DNA from: an uncultured Alphaproteobacteria bacterium
Lineage (GTDB): Bacteria; Pseudomonadota; Alphaproteobacteria; RF32; CAG-239
Direction of reading: 5' to 3'
NCBI GenBank assembly: GCA_934254915.1
Contig: CAKQMH010000005.1
Span: 1-64,000 of the forward strand
Length of the DNA: 64,000 nucleotides
The position numbers and the translations under genes were made by a program. Position 1 is the stretch's first letter, and the number at the start of each line of letters is the position of its first letter. Of this stretch, positions 32,882 to 42,605 are shown piece by piece. The notes under the pieces are model-generated. The model saw nothing but the letters and a program-made list of their open reading frames with translations. It was not told where the DNA came from and ran no database searches.

Positions 32882-34068
32882 TGTACCGTTTACTACTCGC
32901 ATTGACTTTGGTTATCGGACTGGCGACTTCCTGCAAACAGGAGGAATCCAAACCTACGGAAAATCTGCCGCCAGTGCAGGATGAGGTTGCTGTCACCAAG
33001 CCTGACTTGGAACTTAAGTTGGTTGATTTTACGGAGCTTAACGGCTTTGAGCAAGACCAAATGCTTGATTTTTATCAAGCCTGGCAACGCAGCTGTGCCG
33101 CGGTTTCCCGCCGCAAAAATCTGCTGGATAATCAGGCTCAAATTAAAATCAGTGCTGAACAATATCAAAAAATCTGCGCTAAACTGAGCGATGTTAACCC
33201 CCGCAACCTGCAGAAATTCATCAAAGCCAACTTTCGCCCGTTTTTAGTTACCTACAAAGGCAGCAGTGACGGCAAGTTCACCTCTTATTATGAGGCGGAA
33301 CTTAATGCCTCCCGCCGCCAAAGCGAGAAATACCGCTTTCCGATTTACGGACGTCCGGCGGATTTGATTGAATTTAACCCTCACGATTTTGACGAAAATA
33401 TGCCCTCGAAACGGCTGGTCGGCATGGTGGCCGGACAAAGGCTTATTCCCTACTATACCAGAGAAGAAATTTTTCGCAAAGGATATAAAGCGCCGGTTAT
33501 TTTGTGGGCTGATGATTATGTTGACGTGTATGTTATGCAGATTCAAGGTTCGGCCGTAGCCCAATTGGATGACGGCAGCCGCGTGCGCATCGGTTTTGCC
33601 GACACGAACGGACGCAAATTTAAGGGCATCGGCAGCATTTTGCTGGAAAAAGGGCTGATTAAAGCCGGTCAAGCATCAATGGGCAATATCAAAAAATGGC
33701 TTAAGCAACAAGGTGAAAAAGCTTATCCGCACATGAATGCCAATCAACGCTTTGTTTTTCATCGTCTGATTGACGCTGAAGGCCCGATCGGCGCTCAAGG
33801 AGTGCCTTTAACCGCCGGACGTTCCTTAGCCGTTGATACTAATTTTGTGCCTTTGGGAGCTTTGCTGTGGTTGGAAACAACCGGCCCTGACCATGAGGCC
33901 ATTAATAAAATGGTGGTGGCGCAAGATATCGGCGGTGCTATCAAAGGTGCTGTTCGCGGCGATTATTTCTGGGGCAGCGGACATGATGAGGTTTTGGAAC
34001 AGGCCGGAAAGATGAATGCCAAAGGCCGATATTTTGTATTATTGCCCCTGGCGGCAAATGGAAATTAG
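32881..34068 (+). CDS. mltA: Membrane-bound lytic murein transglycosylase A
   Basis: 395 residues, lipoprotein: lipobox LATSC after a short signal, lipidated Cys at about residue 18. The MltA domain is seen from about 90 (FRPFLVTYKGSSDGKFTSYY) through the 3D domain with SLAVDTNFVPLGALLWLE, AQDIGGAIKGAVRGDYFWG and GSGHDE, where the Asp residues of the double-psi barrel are catalytic (VAQDIGGAI). It cleaves peptidoglycan producing anhydro-muropeptides. Coupled to timA and followed by a small membrane protein. Confidence 0.92.
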   Translation: MYRLLLALTLVIGLATSCKQEESKPTENLPPVQDEVAVTKPDLELKLVDFTELNGFEQDQMLDFYQAWQRSCAAVSRRKNLLDNQAQIKISAEQYQKICAKLSDVNPRNLQKFIKANFRPFLVTYKGSSDGKFTSYYEAELNASRRQSEKYRFPIYGRPADLIEFNPHDFDENMPSKRLVGMVAGQRLIPYYTREEIFRKGYKAPVILWADDYVDVYVMQIQGSAVAQLDDGSRVRIGFADTNGRKFKGIGSILLEKGLIKAGQASMGNIKKWLKQQGEKAYPHMNANQRFVFHRLIDAEGPIGAQGVPLTAGRSLAVDTNFVPLGALLWLETTGPDHEAINKMVVAQDIGGAIKGAVRGDYFWGSGHDEVLEQAGKMNAKGRYFVLLPLAANGN

Positions 34069-34085
34069 CAATCAGCGGAGGAAAT

Positions 34086-34595
34086 ATGGCAGGAAAGAAA
34101 AAAATCGCCAATCGCGCGGAAATGATGATTTATCATGCTTTGACGAAAGCCGTAAATGAAAACAAATTACGCATTTATCTTGACTATGGCAAAATCAACC
34201 GCCCGCAGTCGCCGGTATATGATCCGTGGGAGACTTTACTGCCGATATTAGTACCGGTTTTGTTGGGGCTGATACTGATTATCTTTGGCGGCGTATTGTT
34301 CGGTTTGCTGTTTATTATCGGCATGATTTTAATCTACTCGGGATTTGTGAAGAAAAAAATTCATGCCCAATTAGTCCAACGCACCAAGCTGCATATTACC
34401 GAATCTTACGAAAGCTTTATGGAGCTGTGGAATTTCGGCGGTTTTGTTTTAGTTAATGCCGAAAACAAAAAAAGCGGCTGTGTGGCAGCTAACGGCGACT
34501 GGAAAGAATTTATCGTCAATAATTTTGCAGATTTAATGATTGACAAGCCGGCGGAAAAACCGGCACAGGACAGCAAAACCGATGAAACAGCTTAA
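34086..34595 (+). CDS. Uncharacterised membrane protein between mltA and smr
   Basis: 169 residues with RBS GGAGGAAAT before ATG 34086. Two membrane helices (LLPILVPVLLGLILIIFGG and LFGLLFIIGMILIYSGF, about residues 45-80), then a soluble part with a FMELWNFGGFVLVNAENKKS stretch, apparently facing the cytoplasm. Family not recognised. Its stop overlaps the smr start by 14 bases, so translation is coupled. Confidence 0.6.
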   Translation: MAGKKKIANRAEMMIYHALTKAVNENKLRIYLDYGKINRPQSPVYDPWETLLPILVPVLLGLILIIFGGVLFGLLFIIGMILIYSGFVKKKIHAQLVQRTKLHITESYESFMELWNFGGFVLVNAENKKSGCVAANGDWKEFIVNNFADLMIDKPAEKPAQDSKTDETA

Positions 34596-35157
34596 AGAAC
34601 AAGCCGCACCGGAAACGGATGAGGCGTGGACAGAGGCGCTGAAAGGCGTCAAAAGGCTCAAACCCTGTGACGAGCCGCCGACCAAGCCTCTGGTTATTGA
34701 GCAAATCAGCGAACACATTAATTATCAGGAAGCATATAACGGCGCACCGTTAAGCCGCCTCACCCACGGTTGTGTAGATAATATTGACCGCCGACTGGCC
34801 GATAAATTCCGCCGCGGAGAATTAGCCATCGAACGACGCATTGACCTGCATGGAATGACGGAAGACACGGCGTTTAACGCTGTCAGCGAATTTATCAAAA
34901 AAGCCTATATTGACCAGTTGCGCTGCGTATTGGTTGTCACCGGCAAAGGTCTGCATCAGGAAGACGATATCTGGTTTGAACGGCGCGGAGTTTTGCGGGA
35001 GTTAGTTCCGCAATGGCTGAATACTAATGAGCTGCGCCCGCTGCTGTTGAGTTTTTGTTATGCGCAACCGGCGGACGGAGGAGAAGGCGCACTTTATGTT
35101 TTGTTGCGTGCCCATCACCATCGTACCGGCAAACTTAAGCGTTGGTTTTCTTTTTGA
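34582..35157 (+). CDS. Smr domain protein
   Basis: 191 residues from ATG 34582, selected because it lies inside the end of the preceding gene; an upstream start at 34540 is less natural. The C-terminal Smr domain (about residues 85-180) shows IDLHGMTEDTAFNAVSEFI, VLVVTGKGLHQEDD and the RGVLRELVPQWL helix, with DLHG and TGKG both intact. Smr domains are endonucleases related to MutS2. The N-terminal part is Lys-rich and unstructured. It converges with the MsbA-like gene, overlapping by 23 bases. Confidence 0.88.
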   Translation: MKQLKEQAAPETDEAWTEALKGVKRLKPCDEPPTKPLVIEQISEHINYQEAYNGAPLSRLTHGCVDNIDRRLADKFRRGELAIERRIDLHGMTEDTAFNAVSEFIKKAYIDQLRCVLVVTGKGLHQEDDIWFERRGVLRELVPQWLNTNELRPLLLSFCYAQPADGGEGALYVLLRAHHHRTGKLKRWFSF

Positions 35158-36913
35158 ACTGAGCGTTATATAGTGAACGATAAGCCCCGTTTTCAATTTG
35201 GAGCAATTGTTCGTGAGTGCCGCGTTCAACAATCTCACCATCGTTAATGACCAGAATTTCATCAGCATTTTGAATGGTTGACAGCCGGTGAGCAATAACA
35301 AACACCGTACGATCCTGCATCAGGTTATCAATCGCCATTTGCACCACTGCCTCAGCCTTATTATCAAGCGCCGAAGTGGCCTCATCCAAAATAACAATCG
35401 GAGCATTTTTCAGGAATGCGCGAGCGATTGCCAAGCGTTGACGCTGGCCGCCGGAAAGCAGCGAGCCGCGTTCGCCGATATAGGTATCAAGACCTTGCTC
35501 ATGTTCTTCAACAAAATCTTTTAAAAATGCCATTTCCAGAGCTTTATTAATTTCCGCATCGGTAGCATCGGGCTTACCTAACAGGATATTATCACGAATA
35601 GTTCCCGAAAATAGGAAATTATCTTGAAAGACAACGGCAATATTTTGGCGCAGACTGTTAAGGCTGTAATCGCGAATATCAACCCCGTCTATTGAAATCG
35701 AGCCGGAGCAGACATCATAAAAACGCGGCAGCAGACTGACAAAAGTTGACTTTCCACCGCCAGAGTTGCCGACCAAGGCAATGGTCTTACCTGATTTGAC
35801 ATCGACATTGATATCTTTCAAAATCGGAGTTTCCGGATTATAGGCAAAGTTAACATGGTCAAATTTAATATCGCGCTTGATTTGCGACAAAACTTTGGCC
35901 TGCGGCTTGTCTTCAACATCGGGTTTGAGCTCCAAAATTTCAGAAATACGCTCAATTGCCAAAAATGACACCTGAACCGCGCTGAAGTTTTTGCCAATAT
36001 TTTTAATCGGATTATAAAGCATAATCAAAGCAGTAATAAAAGATACGAAGTTACCGCTGGTGATAGTGCCGTTAACAATCAAATAGCTGCCGTAACCGAT
36101 AACCGCGCCGATACCGATTGACGCCACAACGTGCAGCATCGGGGTCATCCAAGCGGTCTTTTGAATCATTTTAATACATAATTTAAACAATTTGCGCATG
36201 GTGGTTTCATACTTACCAAACTCATGCTCCTGCAGATTATACGATGCAATGGTTTTGTTGCCGGCGTAAGTTTCATTGTAGTTGGTTAAAATAGTCGAGC
36301 TTTCATTAACCGTTTTGTAGATAACGTCTTTAATCATCCTGCGAACCTGCGCCAACGGCAGCAAAGCACAAACCAGCACGGCAATAGCGATAATCGAGAG
36401 CTGCCAGGAGTTATAAATCAAGACGCCGATCAGCGACAATGATGAAAAAATACGCGAGGTAAACAGCCGAAAGTTATCAATCAAACCGGTACAGGAAGTA
36501 TCGACATCAGTTGAAAAACGCTGAATAATGTAGCCGGAATCATTGCGGTCATAATAAGAAGGCGATAAGAACAAAAGTTTGCGGTAAAGGGCTAATTTTA
36601 CATCCATGGTAATTTTGCCGCCGACCCAAGAGTTCATATAGGTGGCAAGGTAATTCAGCGCGCCTTGAACGATAGTAAAACCGACAATCAGCAACGGTAT
36701 ATACATTGGCGATTGTTCGCTTTTGTCGACCAAGACCACGTCCATATACGGCTTGAGAGCCATGGCGACAACCGCATCCAAAGCCCCGATAGGAATGCAC
36801 AAAGCTATGGCAAAAATAGCGCGGAACAAATATGGCTTAACAAACGGCCACATAACTTTGTAGTGATCCATAACTTTTAATTTCGGCGCTTCTTTAATTC
36901 GGTCTTTTTTCAT
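35135..36913 (-). CDS. ABC exporter, MsbA-like
   Basis: 592 residues with the half-transporter layout: six membrane segments in residues 20-320 and an ATPase domain with Walker A VGNSGGGKST (about 382), Q-loop VFQDNFLFSG, signature SGGQRQRLAIARAF (about 486), Walker B IVILDEATSALD and H-loop VIAHRLS. The domain with IRDYSLNSLRQNIAVVFQD is typical of MsbA/lipid exporters. A lipid A-core flippase role is probable, but a different lipid or drug is not excluded. DUF1294 gene is 17 bases upstream in the same unit. Confidence 0.85.
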   Translation of the reverse strand: MKKDRIKEAPKLKVMDHYKVMWPFVKPYLFRAIFAIALCIPIGALDAVVAMALKPYMDVVLVDKSEQSPMYIPLLIVGFTIVQGALNYLATYMNSWVGGKITMDVKLALYRKLLFLSPSYYDRNDSGYIIQRFSTDVDTSCTGLIDNFRLFTSRIFSSLSLIGVLIYNSWQLSIIAIAVLVCALLPLAQVRRMIKDVIYKTVNESSTILTNYNETYAGNKTIASYNLQEHEFGKYETTMRKLFKLCIKMIQKTAWMTPMLHVVASIGIGAVIGYGSYLIVNGTITSGNFVSFITALIMLYNPIKNIGKNFSAVQVSFLAIERISEILELKPDVEDKPQAKVLSQIKRDIKFDHVNFAYNPETPILKDINVDVKSGKTIALVGNSGGGKSTFVSLLPRFYDVCSGSISIDGVDIRDYSLNSLRQNIAVVFQDNFLFSGTIRDNILLGKPDATDAEINKALEMAFLKDFVEEHEQGLDTYIGERGSLLSGGQRQRLAIARAFLKNAPIVILDEATSALDNKAEAVVQMAIDNLMQDRTVFVIAHRLSTIQNADEILVINDGEIVERGTHEQLLQIENGAYRSLYNAQFKKKTNA

Positions 36914-36930
36914 ATTAATCCTTCAGGTAA

Positions 36931-37371
36931 TCAAAGTAAATGTAGGAGTTTGAGTATAGCCCAAACACAGACAAATTCCATAACAATCATCAATTTATAC
37001 ATATATTGATAGCTGGCTTTGGCGGTTTTGTGGCGGAAAAACTTTTGCGCCAAACAAGCCCCTATCCAGCCGCCCAAAAATTCCAAAGCATGCAAGTCGC
37101 GTTCGGGAACACGCCAGGCATGACGGACGGCGGCTCTTTTATCCACGCCATAGGCAATAAAAGTTGTAATATTTATACTGACCAGCTGAAAAACTAAAAA
37201 CAGCAACAAGGTTTTATAGCTAAGAATGTTCTCAATACGAAAAACATTGTTTTCAAAATACCAGGCGGCAATAATAACCACAGCAGAGTTCAACAAATAA
37301 AACCTATTACGCTGCAAAGGGCGAAAAACAAATGCTAACCCGAAAAGAATTATACTGAAAGCGATAACCAT
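36931..37371 (-). CDS. DUF1294 membrane protein
   Basis: 146 residues with four membrane helices. The DUF1294 stretch is YGVDKRAAVRHAWRVPERDL followed by HALEFLGGWIGACLAQKFFRHKT, the family's signature. A cold-shock domain is fused N-terminally in some members but not here. Upstream of the MsbA-like gene on the same strand. Function unknown. Confidence 0.85.
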   Translation of the reverse strand: MVIAFSIILFGLAFVFRPLQRNRFYLLNSAVVIIAAWYFENNVFRIENILSYKTLLLFLVFQLVSINITTFIAYGVDKRAAVRHAWRVPERDLHALEFLGGWIGACLAQKFFRHKTAKASYQYMYKLMIVMEFVCVWAILKLLHLL

Positions 37372-37520
37372 TACTTAATTCCGTTCAATAAAAATATCGG
37401 TTGTGAGTTTATTATAAATTAATTTAAATTGCAAATAGTGAATAAGTAAAAAAATATGATGTGAATTTTTTAATTTGCTTTTATAATTCGGAGTATTAGG
37501 AACTTAAAGGATTTAGTCTG

Positions 37521-38036
37521 ATGAAAAAATTGTGTTTTTTACTGACGTTGGTTTTACTTGGCGCCTGCTCTACCGAGGAAGAGCTGATTGAAAAAAACAT
37601 CTATGTTAAAGCACCATACCTGCATGAAAGTCAGGAAGTCGAGATGGAAATGGCAATTACGCCCGAAGTTTATGCCTTGGCGGCTACCCGTGCGACCAAT
37701 AAAATGCTTGATGAAACGCGTGATATTTATGAGAATGGTAACAATGTTTTTCTGTTTATAAGCGCGCCGAAAAAACTCGATTCATCACTGCCTGACGGTT
37801 TTCATTATGCGCAAAAAGTAACCAATGACATTATTGAAGGGTCAAACGACTATAAAGTTGTTAGTAATCAGGAAGAAGCCGATTATTATTTGCAGGTTTT
37901 GGTTGACAAGAGCGGCACTTTGGATATGCCGGCGATTACATACAAATTAATTATGTTTGACAATGAAGGAGTTCAGGTCGGTGAATGGAGCGAAACCGTG
38001 CGTCGGGTTCGCAATGACGATCGAAGCTGGTGGTAA
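37521..38036 (+). CDS. Lipoprotein, first of a pair
   Basis: 171 residues. Signal MKKLCFLLTLVLLGACS with lipobox LGAC (Cys about 16) and no Asp at +2, so an outer-membrane lipoprotein is likely. The later part (EEADYYLQVLVDKSGTLDMP, then YKLIMFDNEGVQVGEWSETV) resembles the beta part of LpoB/CsgG-like folds, an inference. AAAGGA before ATG 37521. Its stop overlaps the next start (TAATG). Confidence 0.65.
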   Translation: MKKLCFLLTLVLLGACSTEEELIEKNIYVKAPYLHESQEVEMEMAITPEVYALAATRATNKMLDETRDIYENGNNVFLFISAPKKLDSSLPDGFHYAQKVTNDIIEGSNDYKVVSNQEEADYYLQVLVDKSGTLDMPAITYKLIMFDNEGVQVGEWSETVRRVRNDDRSWW

Positions 38037-39133
38037 TGAAACGTTGGCATTACGGTTTTAGAATCTTAATCTGGGCAATGTTTGCTCCGACGTTATGTTG
38101 GGCGCAAGCCGGTTTAGTTGATATAAACGGCACGGCAGACGGTGATAATATTATTAATTTATTCGGCGCCGCCTGTGAAGAAATACACTCCGGCGAAGCT
38201 AAATCGTCAGTTCGGGTTAGGGCTACCGACAAGGCAAGCTACAAAGCCGTGGAAACCATTCCGGAACTAAGTGATTATCGCAGCAGTTTTTCCGCCCATG
38301 ATTTTAATGTTTTAATCTACCATATAATTGACAATTATCTTGAAGATATGGCGATAAAAACAGCATCGCAGGATGACAAACAGATTTGTGTGGAAATTAC
38401 GGCTTATCTCAACAGCGAAAACATCCTCAAAGCCATTAACGACAACTTTAATAAATTCGGCAAAGACAGCGCAGATACAGCTGAAGAGGCGGATATTGTC
38501 AACGAAGTGCAGAACACATATCCTGATGCGTTGGTAATTGAAAATGACAAACAATTAGTGCCACAGGTGACCGATTTTCCGCCGGCGCCGCAAATTGTGC
38601 TGAAAGATGAAATCAGAGCGGAAAACCTTACCGCTGAAAGCCAAGAAAATATTGATGCCGATATTGTTGACAATAATGGAGAACACAACACCCGCGTATT
38701 CATTAATAGAACCAAGTTTTTCAACGGAATGACGACTAACGCTTACTTTAAAGAATTTGCGCAAATGGTACAACAAAAAAGCGGTGTTACGATTGTTACG
38801 GATAAAAATAAGGCCGATTATATTATCAATCCCGAAGTGCTGCGCGCCAAGGTCGATCCGATAAACAAGCAGACTAATCGTTTGCAAATGGTGGTGTCGT
38901 TAGAATTGTTTGATGTAAACAAAAAAACGTCGGTACGCGAGCATCAAAATCGTTTTATTCTGTTTGAAAGCACAGAAGATGAACAAACCGTGGCCGGTAA
39001 TTTGATGAAAAAACTGTTTGCCAAAGCCGGAGAAATTATAGTCGGCAGAATCTCGACCAAGCCCACCGGAGCTTTAATGGAGAGAGATGCGATTATTACA
39101 CCAAGCCAACCGAAGAGAGTTAATCTTCCGTAG
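38036..39133 (+). CDS. Exported protein with LpoB/CsgG-like C-terminal part
   Basis: 365 residues from ATG 38036, signal peptide (FRILIWAMFAPTLCWAQ). After an N-terminal domain (about 25-170) and an acidic linker, the C-terminal domain has VFINRTKFFNGMTTNAYFKE, KNKADYIINPEVLRAKV and LQMVVSLELFDVNKKTSV, an alternation like that of LpoB or CsgG periplasmic proteins. The preceding lipoprotein shares the xADYxx stretch, so the pair may be related or interact in the envelope. Its end overlaps the convergent gene by 14 bases. Confidence 0.6.
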   Translation: MKRWHYGFRILIWAMFAPTLCWAQAGLVDINGTADGDNIINLFGAACEEIHSGEAKSSVRVRATDKASYKAVETIPELSDYRSSFSAHDFNVLIYHIIDNYLEDMAIKTASQDDKQICVEITAYLNSENILKAINDNFNKFGKDSADTAEEADIVNEVQNTYPDALVIENDKQLVPQVTDFPPAPQIVLKDEIRAENLTAESQENIDADIVDNNGEHNTRVFINRTKFFNGMTTNAYFKEFAQMVQQKSGVTIVTDKNKADYIINPEVLRAKVDPINKQTNRLQMVVSLELFDVNKKTSVREHQNRFILFESTEDEQTVAGNLMKKLFAKAGEIIVGRISTKPTGALMERDAIITPSQPKRVNLP

Positions 39134-39902
39134 GCTCGGTATCCCACCCTTCATGTTCGGTTATCGGCAAAATCGAAACCGTAATATTGTCCAGCGGTTT
39201 TAGTCCCTGCGAATTCCATAAAGCGGTAATTTTCTTATTAACGTTTTCTTCCTGTTGCGAGATTAATGCGGCATCGGCATTATAATAAAGCGTGATTTCG
39301 ATTTCCGGAAAACCGCGATCATGATACAGGGTGTATTCATAGGAACACAAATTATCAATGCTGTTTTCGAGTATAAGCCGCATAATGTTTTTAAAAGTCG
39401 GAATATTATTGGTTTCAATATACGTATTAGCCAACTCAAACAAATCAGCATCTTCATCTTCAACAAATTCGGCATAATCGGCAATACGACTGATTAAAGA
39501 GATATTACCGGTCATAACGGCAAATTTAGTCAGGCTCGGGTAGAACAAATCAATACTGTTACGCAAATCTTCAAAACGCGGTTTCAGAAGAATGGAAGCT
39601 CGATCCAGCAATCCTAAATTGAGCAAGTTTTCGACATATACGAACTCAAAAAACTCATCTAAATCGCCGCCGATTTCCCAAATTTTTTCGGCCAATTCAA
39701 TTGCCGATTGCCGATTACCCAACATAACCTCGGAATACATCAGGGTTATAAGTCCGGATATATTATCGGGGGCAGACTGGAGTTGTTGGGAAATTCTTGG
39801 TTGGATGTTAAAAATCTCATCCGTTTGATTGTAGTTCAGGGCAAATAATTCATCCAACAAATCTTCCCAAACTTCATTTTCATCAATCGTTTCATTTTCC
39901 AT
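39120..39902 (-). CDS. Uncharacterised acidic helical protein
   Basis: 260 residues, strongly acidic, mostly helical with TPR-like repetition (ISGLITLMYSEVMLGNRQSA, FFEFVYVENLLNLGLLDRAS, DADLFELANTYIETNNIPTF). No signal peptide. It starts 12 bases after the dtd stop and overlaps the opposite gene at its end. I do not recognise the family; a scaffold or adaptor role is a guess. Confidence 0.6.
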   Translation of the reverse strand: MENETIDENEVWEDLLDELFALNYNQTDEIFNIQPRISQQLQSAPDNISGLITLMYSEVMLGNRQSAIELAEKIWEIGGDLDEFFEFVYVENLLNLGLLDRASILLKPRFEDLRNSIDLFYPSLTKFAVMTGNISLISRIADYAEFVEDEDADLFELANTYIETNNIPTFKNIMRLILENSIDNLCSYEYTLYHDRGFPEIEITLYYNADAALISQQEENVNKKITALWNSQGLKPLDNITVSILPITEHEGWDTEPTED

Positions 39903-39914
39903 CGGCGTTTTCCT

Positions 39915-40355
39915 CTAAATTTTTTCCAACATAAAAGTTACCGGCCCATCGTTAATTAATTTCACCTGCATATCGGCCTGAAATATTCCGGTTGCCGTAC
40001 ATAATCCGGTAGCACGCAGCCGCTCCACAAAATAATCATACAATGGTTGGGCAAGTTCAGGCTTAGCAGCGGTTTCAAACCCCGGCCGATTTCCCCGACT
40101 TGTATCACCGGCCAAAGTAAACTGCGAAACGGCCAACAATTCGCCTTTAATATCCGCAACCGATAAATTCATTTTTCCGGCATCATCTTCAAAAATACGC
40201 AAGCGGCTGATTTTTTGTGCCAAATAATCGGCGGCGGCAGAAGTATCACCTTTTTGCACACCAAGAAAAATCAACAACCCGCGCTTGATTGCCGATACCT
40301 GTCGGTTATTGACCCAAACCTCAGCTTCGCTTACTCTTTGAATTAATGCCCGCAT
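39915..40355 (-). CDS. dtd: D-aminoacyl-tRNA deacylase
   Basis: 146 residues, the usual DTD length. It removes D-amino acids (and Gly from tRNA-Ala) using its two signature motifs: SQFTLAGDT (about residues 77-85) and NDGPVTFML (about 134) with the cross-subunit Gly-cisPro. Start MRALIQRVSEAEV is canonical. Encoded upstream of the acidic protein on the same strand. Confidence 0.95.
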   Translation of the reverse strand: MRALIQRVSEAEVWVNNRQVSAIKRGLLIFLGVQKGDTSAAADYLAQKISRLRIFEDDAGKMNLSVADIKGELLAVSQFTLAGDTSRGNRPGFETAAKPELAQPLYDYFVERLRATGLCTATGIFQADMQVKLINDGPVTFMLEKI

Positions 40356-40409
40356 TTATGACTCCTCTTGCTTTACGGAGAATAATAACATCATTAGGTT
40401 TAAGATAGA

Positions 40410-41636
40410 TTAATAAAACCAATAAGACAGCAAAATGGCGGCAATTATTCCGGCAGCATCAGCCAACAAGGAACACGGCAAGGCTGCACCGACTTTGGTT
40501 ATGCGGACAGCACCGAAATATACCGCCAAAACATAAAAGGTCGTTTCGGTCGATCCCTGCACCACCGCGGCGACAAATGCCGGAAAGCTGTCAACACCGT
40601 AAGTTGTCATGGTTTCAATCATCATGGCTCGTGCGCCGCTGCCGGATAGCGGCTTAAGAAAAGCCGTCGGCAAAGCCGCAACAAAATCGGTATTAATCTC
40701 GCAAAAGGCAAACAAATTGCCGATAGCATTGATTATAAAGTCCAAAGCTCCCGATGCCCGAAAAACCGCTATGGCAATCAACATTGCCACCAAATACGGC
40801 ACAATGCGGATTGCAATTTCAAAACCTTCTTTAGCGCCGTTTATAAAAGTATCATACACATTAATCCGCTTTAAGACACCGGCCGTAATGAACAAAACCA
40901 TTATTGCAAAAAGCAAAAAATTGCCGCAGCCGGCAGAAAAATTAAGCCGTTCGGCCGGGGCAAGGTTTTGGAAATAGCAGACCAACGCGGCTATAACAGC
41001 AGCAAAGCCAAACAGATATGACAGCACGACGCGATTAAGCAGCGGAAGTTTTTGAACCACAGCCACACTCAAAAAACCAACTAATGTCGAGCAAGACGTA
41101 GCTAACAAAATCGGCATAAAAACGGCTGACGGATTAGCCGCGCCAAGTTCGGAACGATACATTAAAATTGTAATCGGAATTAAGGTTACGGAAGACGCAT
41201 TAAGCACCATAAACAAGACCTGGGCATTTGAAGCGGTATCCTTATGCGGATTCACCGCTTGCAGCTGTTCCATCGCCTTTAAGCCCATCGGCGTGGCAGC
41301 ATTATCAAGGCCTAAAATATTTGCGGCCATATTCATTATGATTGAACCCAAGGCCGGCGAATCGGCAGGAACTTCGGGCATAATTTTGCGAAACAACGGA
41401 CGCAGCGCCCGTGCTAACAACTCAGTAATTCCCGAAGCTTCGGCTATTTTCAGCAAACCAAGCCACAGACATAAGATACCGGTGAGATTGATTGATACGG
41501 CAAAGGCGGTTTTAGCGGATGAAAAAGTCGAATTGACTATCTCGGTCCAAATTTGCGGCTGTCCTAAGAAGCAACTTTGTACCACCGCGACGGCAAATGC
41601 GCTAATAAAGAAAGAAACCCAGATAATATTCAGCAT
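40410..41636 (-). CDS. SpmA-SpmB-like nucleoside-recognition membrane protein
   Basis: 408 residues with about ten membrane helices and two Gate (nucleoside recognition) domains: residues 40-190 correspond to SpmA (LTGILCLWLGLLKIAEASGI, ANILGLDNAATPMGLKAMEQ) and 240-408 to SpmB (FEIAIRIVPYLVAMLIAIAV, KPLSGSGARAMMIETMTTYG). In Bacillus separate SpmA and SpmB serve spore-core dehydration; fused versions occur widely in non-sporulating bacteria, where the transported substrate is unknown. Single gene with the LOG-family gene just upstream. Confidence 0.88.
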   Translation of the reverse strand: MLNIIWVSFFISAFAVAVVQSCFLGQPQIWTEIVNSTFSSAKTAFAVSINLTGILCLWLGLLKIAEASGITELLARALRPLFRKIMPEVPADSPALGSIIMNMAANILGLDNAATPMGLKAMEQLQAVNPHKDTASNAQVLFMVLNASSVTLIPITILMYRSELGAANPSAVFMPILLATSCSTLVGFLSVAVVQKLPLLNRVVLSYLFGFAAVIAALVCYFQNLAPAERLNFSAGCGNFLLFAIMVLFITAGVLKRINVYDTFINGAKEGFEIAIRIVPYLVAMLIAIAVFRASGALDFIINAIGNLFAFCEINTDFVAALPTAFLKPLSGSGARAMMIETMTTYGVDSFPAFVAAVVQGSTETTFYVLAVYFGAVRITKVGAALPCSLLADAAGIIAAILLSYWFY

Positions 41637-41654
41637 GGCAAACCGCCTCGTATT

Positions 41655-42602
41655 TTAAAGGTTTTGGCTTTTGCGACGTTTTTTGAGGGCGGTTAACTTA
41701 TCACTGACCACTGAGGTATCGCGTCCGGTTTTGGCCAGACGGTCGTACATCCGCTCAATTTCTTTTTCAAGATAGGCTTTTTCAATTTCATCAGCAAGTT
41801 TTTGGCGGTCTTCAGCCGTACCGTGCAGGCTGGTCTGCTCCATATCGGCAATAATATTTTCCACAAAAACCGTATTATCAACTTTCTTTTTGAAGAAATA
41901 GGGCAATTCATAAATAAGCTGACGGGTAGCAGCATAAGCTTCCGCAGTTGTATTGCCTTTTTTGTAACGCAGCTTGAGCAGACGGAAAACGATGCTCAGT
42001 TCATTGCTGTTATCAACAATAATAAACGGCATCGGATCCGCAAACCCTTGCGCGGCCATACTCTTCAGATATTCGACCAAATGGTGAAAATAGCCTTCAA
42101 TATTAAATAAGATAAACGGCTTTATCTGCAAAAAACCATCTTGCATGGCGACACAGTCGTACGCCAATTCGTCAAGTGTTCCGACCCCGCCGGGGGCAAA
42201 AACCACAAAATCGGCATTCAATAATTTTTGTTTGCGCTCTTCCAAGGTCTGCGCAACAATCACATCCTCAACCTGATTCAAAATTTCATCCGTTTCATAG
42301 AGGCTGTAATATTCTTTGGTGGTGATGCCCTGAATCGGCGTGGTTTTACATTTCTTTTTATTCCAACCGTCAAGTACGCCGCGGGCTACCGCCCCCATAA
42401 TGCCGGTGCTGGATAAACCGAAATCGAGCTTAAATTCCATTTTGGCAATTTGCTTGCCAAGGTTATAAGCCTCCTCAACATAAATATCATCATGTCCGGA
42501 ACGCGAACCGCCGGCGACAAAAACTCGTAAGCCCTCCTGTTTGTTTTCCTCAACAAAAGTGCCTACAACCTGCTCAATTGTTCCTGTTTTGCATTTTTCC
42601 AT
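41655..42602 (-). CDS. LOG-family protein (nucleotide phosphoribohydrolase-like)
   Basis: 315 residues; core Rossmann domain about 20-210 with VFVAGGSRSGHDDIYVEEAY, FGLSSTGIMGAVARGVLDG and the family signature PGGVGTLDEL (PGGxGTxxE). LOG proteins cleave nucleoside 5'-monophosphates, notably cytokinin nucleotides in plants and their bacterial homologues. The C-terminal 100 residues are a charged helical extension not found in short LOG proteins. Downstream of tgt by 3 bases, so co-transcribed. Confidence 0.85.
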   Translation of the reverse strand: MEKCKTGTIEQVVGTFVEENKQEGLRVFVAGGSRSGHDDIYVEEAYNLGKQIAKMEFKLDFGLSSTGIMGAVARGVLDGWNKKKCKTTPIQGITTKEYYSLYETDEILNQVEDVIVAQTLEERKQKLLNADFVVFAPGGVGTLDELAYDCVAMQDGFLQIKPFILFNIEGYFHHLVEYLKSMAAQGFADPMPFIIVDNSNELSIVFRLLKLRYKKGNTTAEAYAATRQLIYELPYFFKKKVDNTVFVENIIADMEQTSLHGTAEDRQKLADEIEKAYLEKEIERMYDRLAKTGRDTSVVSDKLTALKKRRKSQNL

Positions 42603-42605
42603 AAC

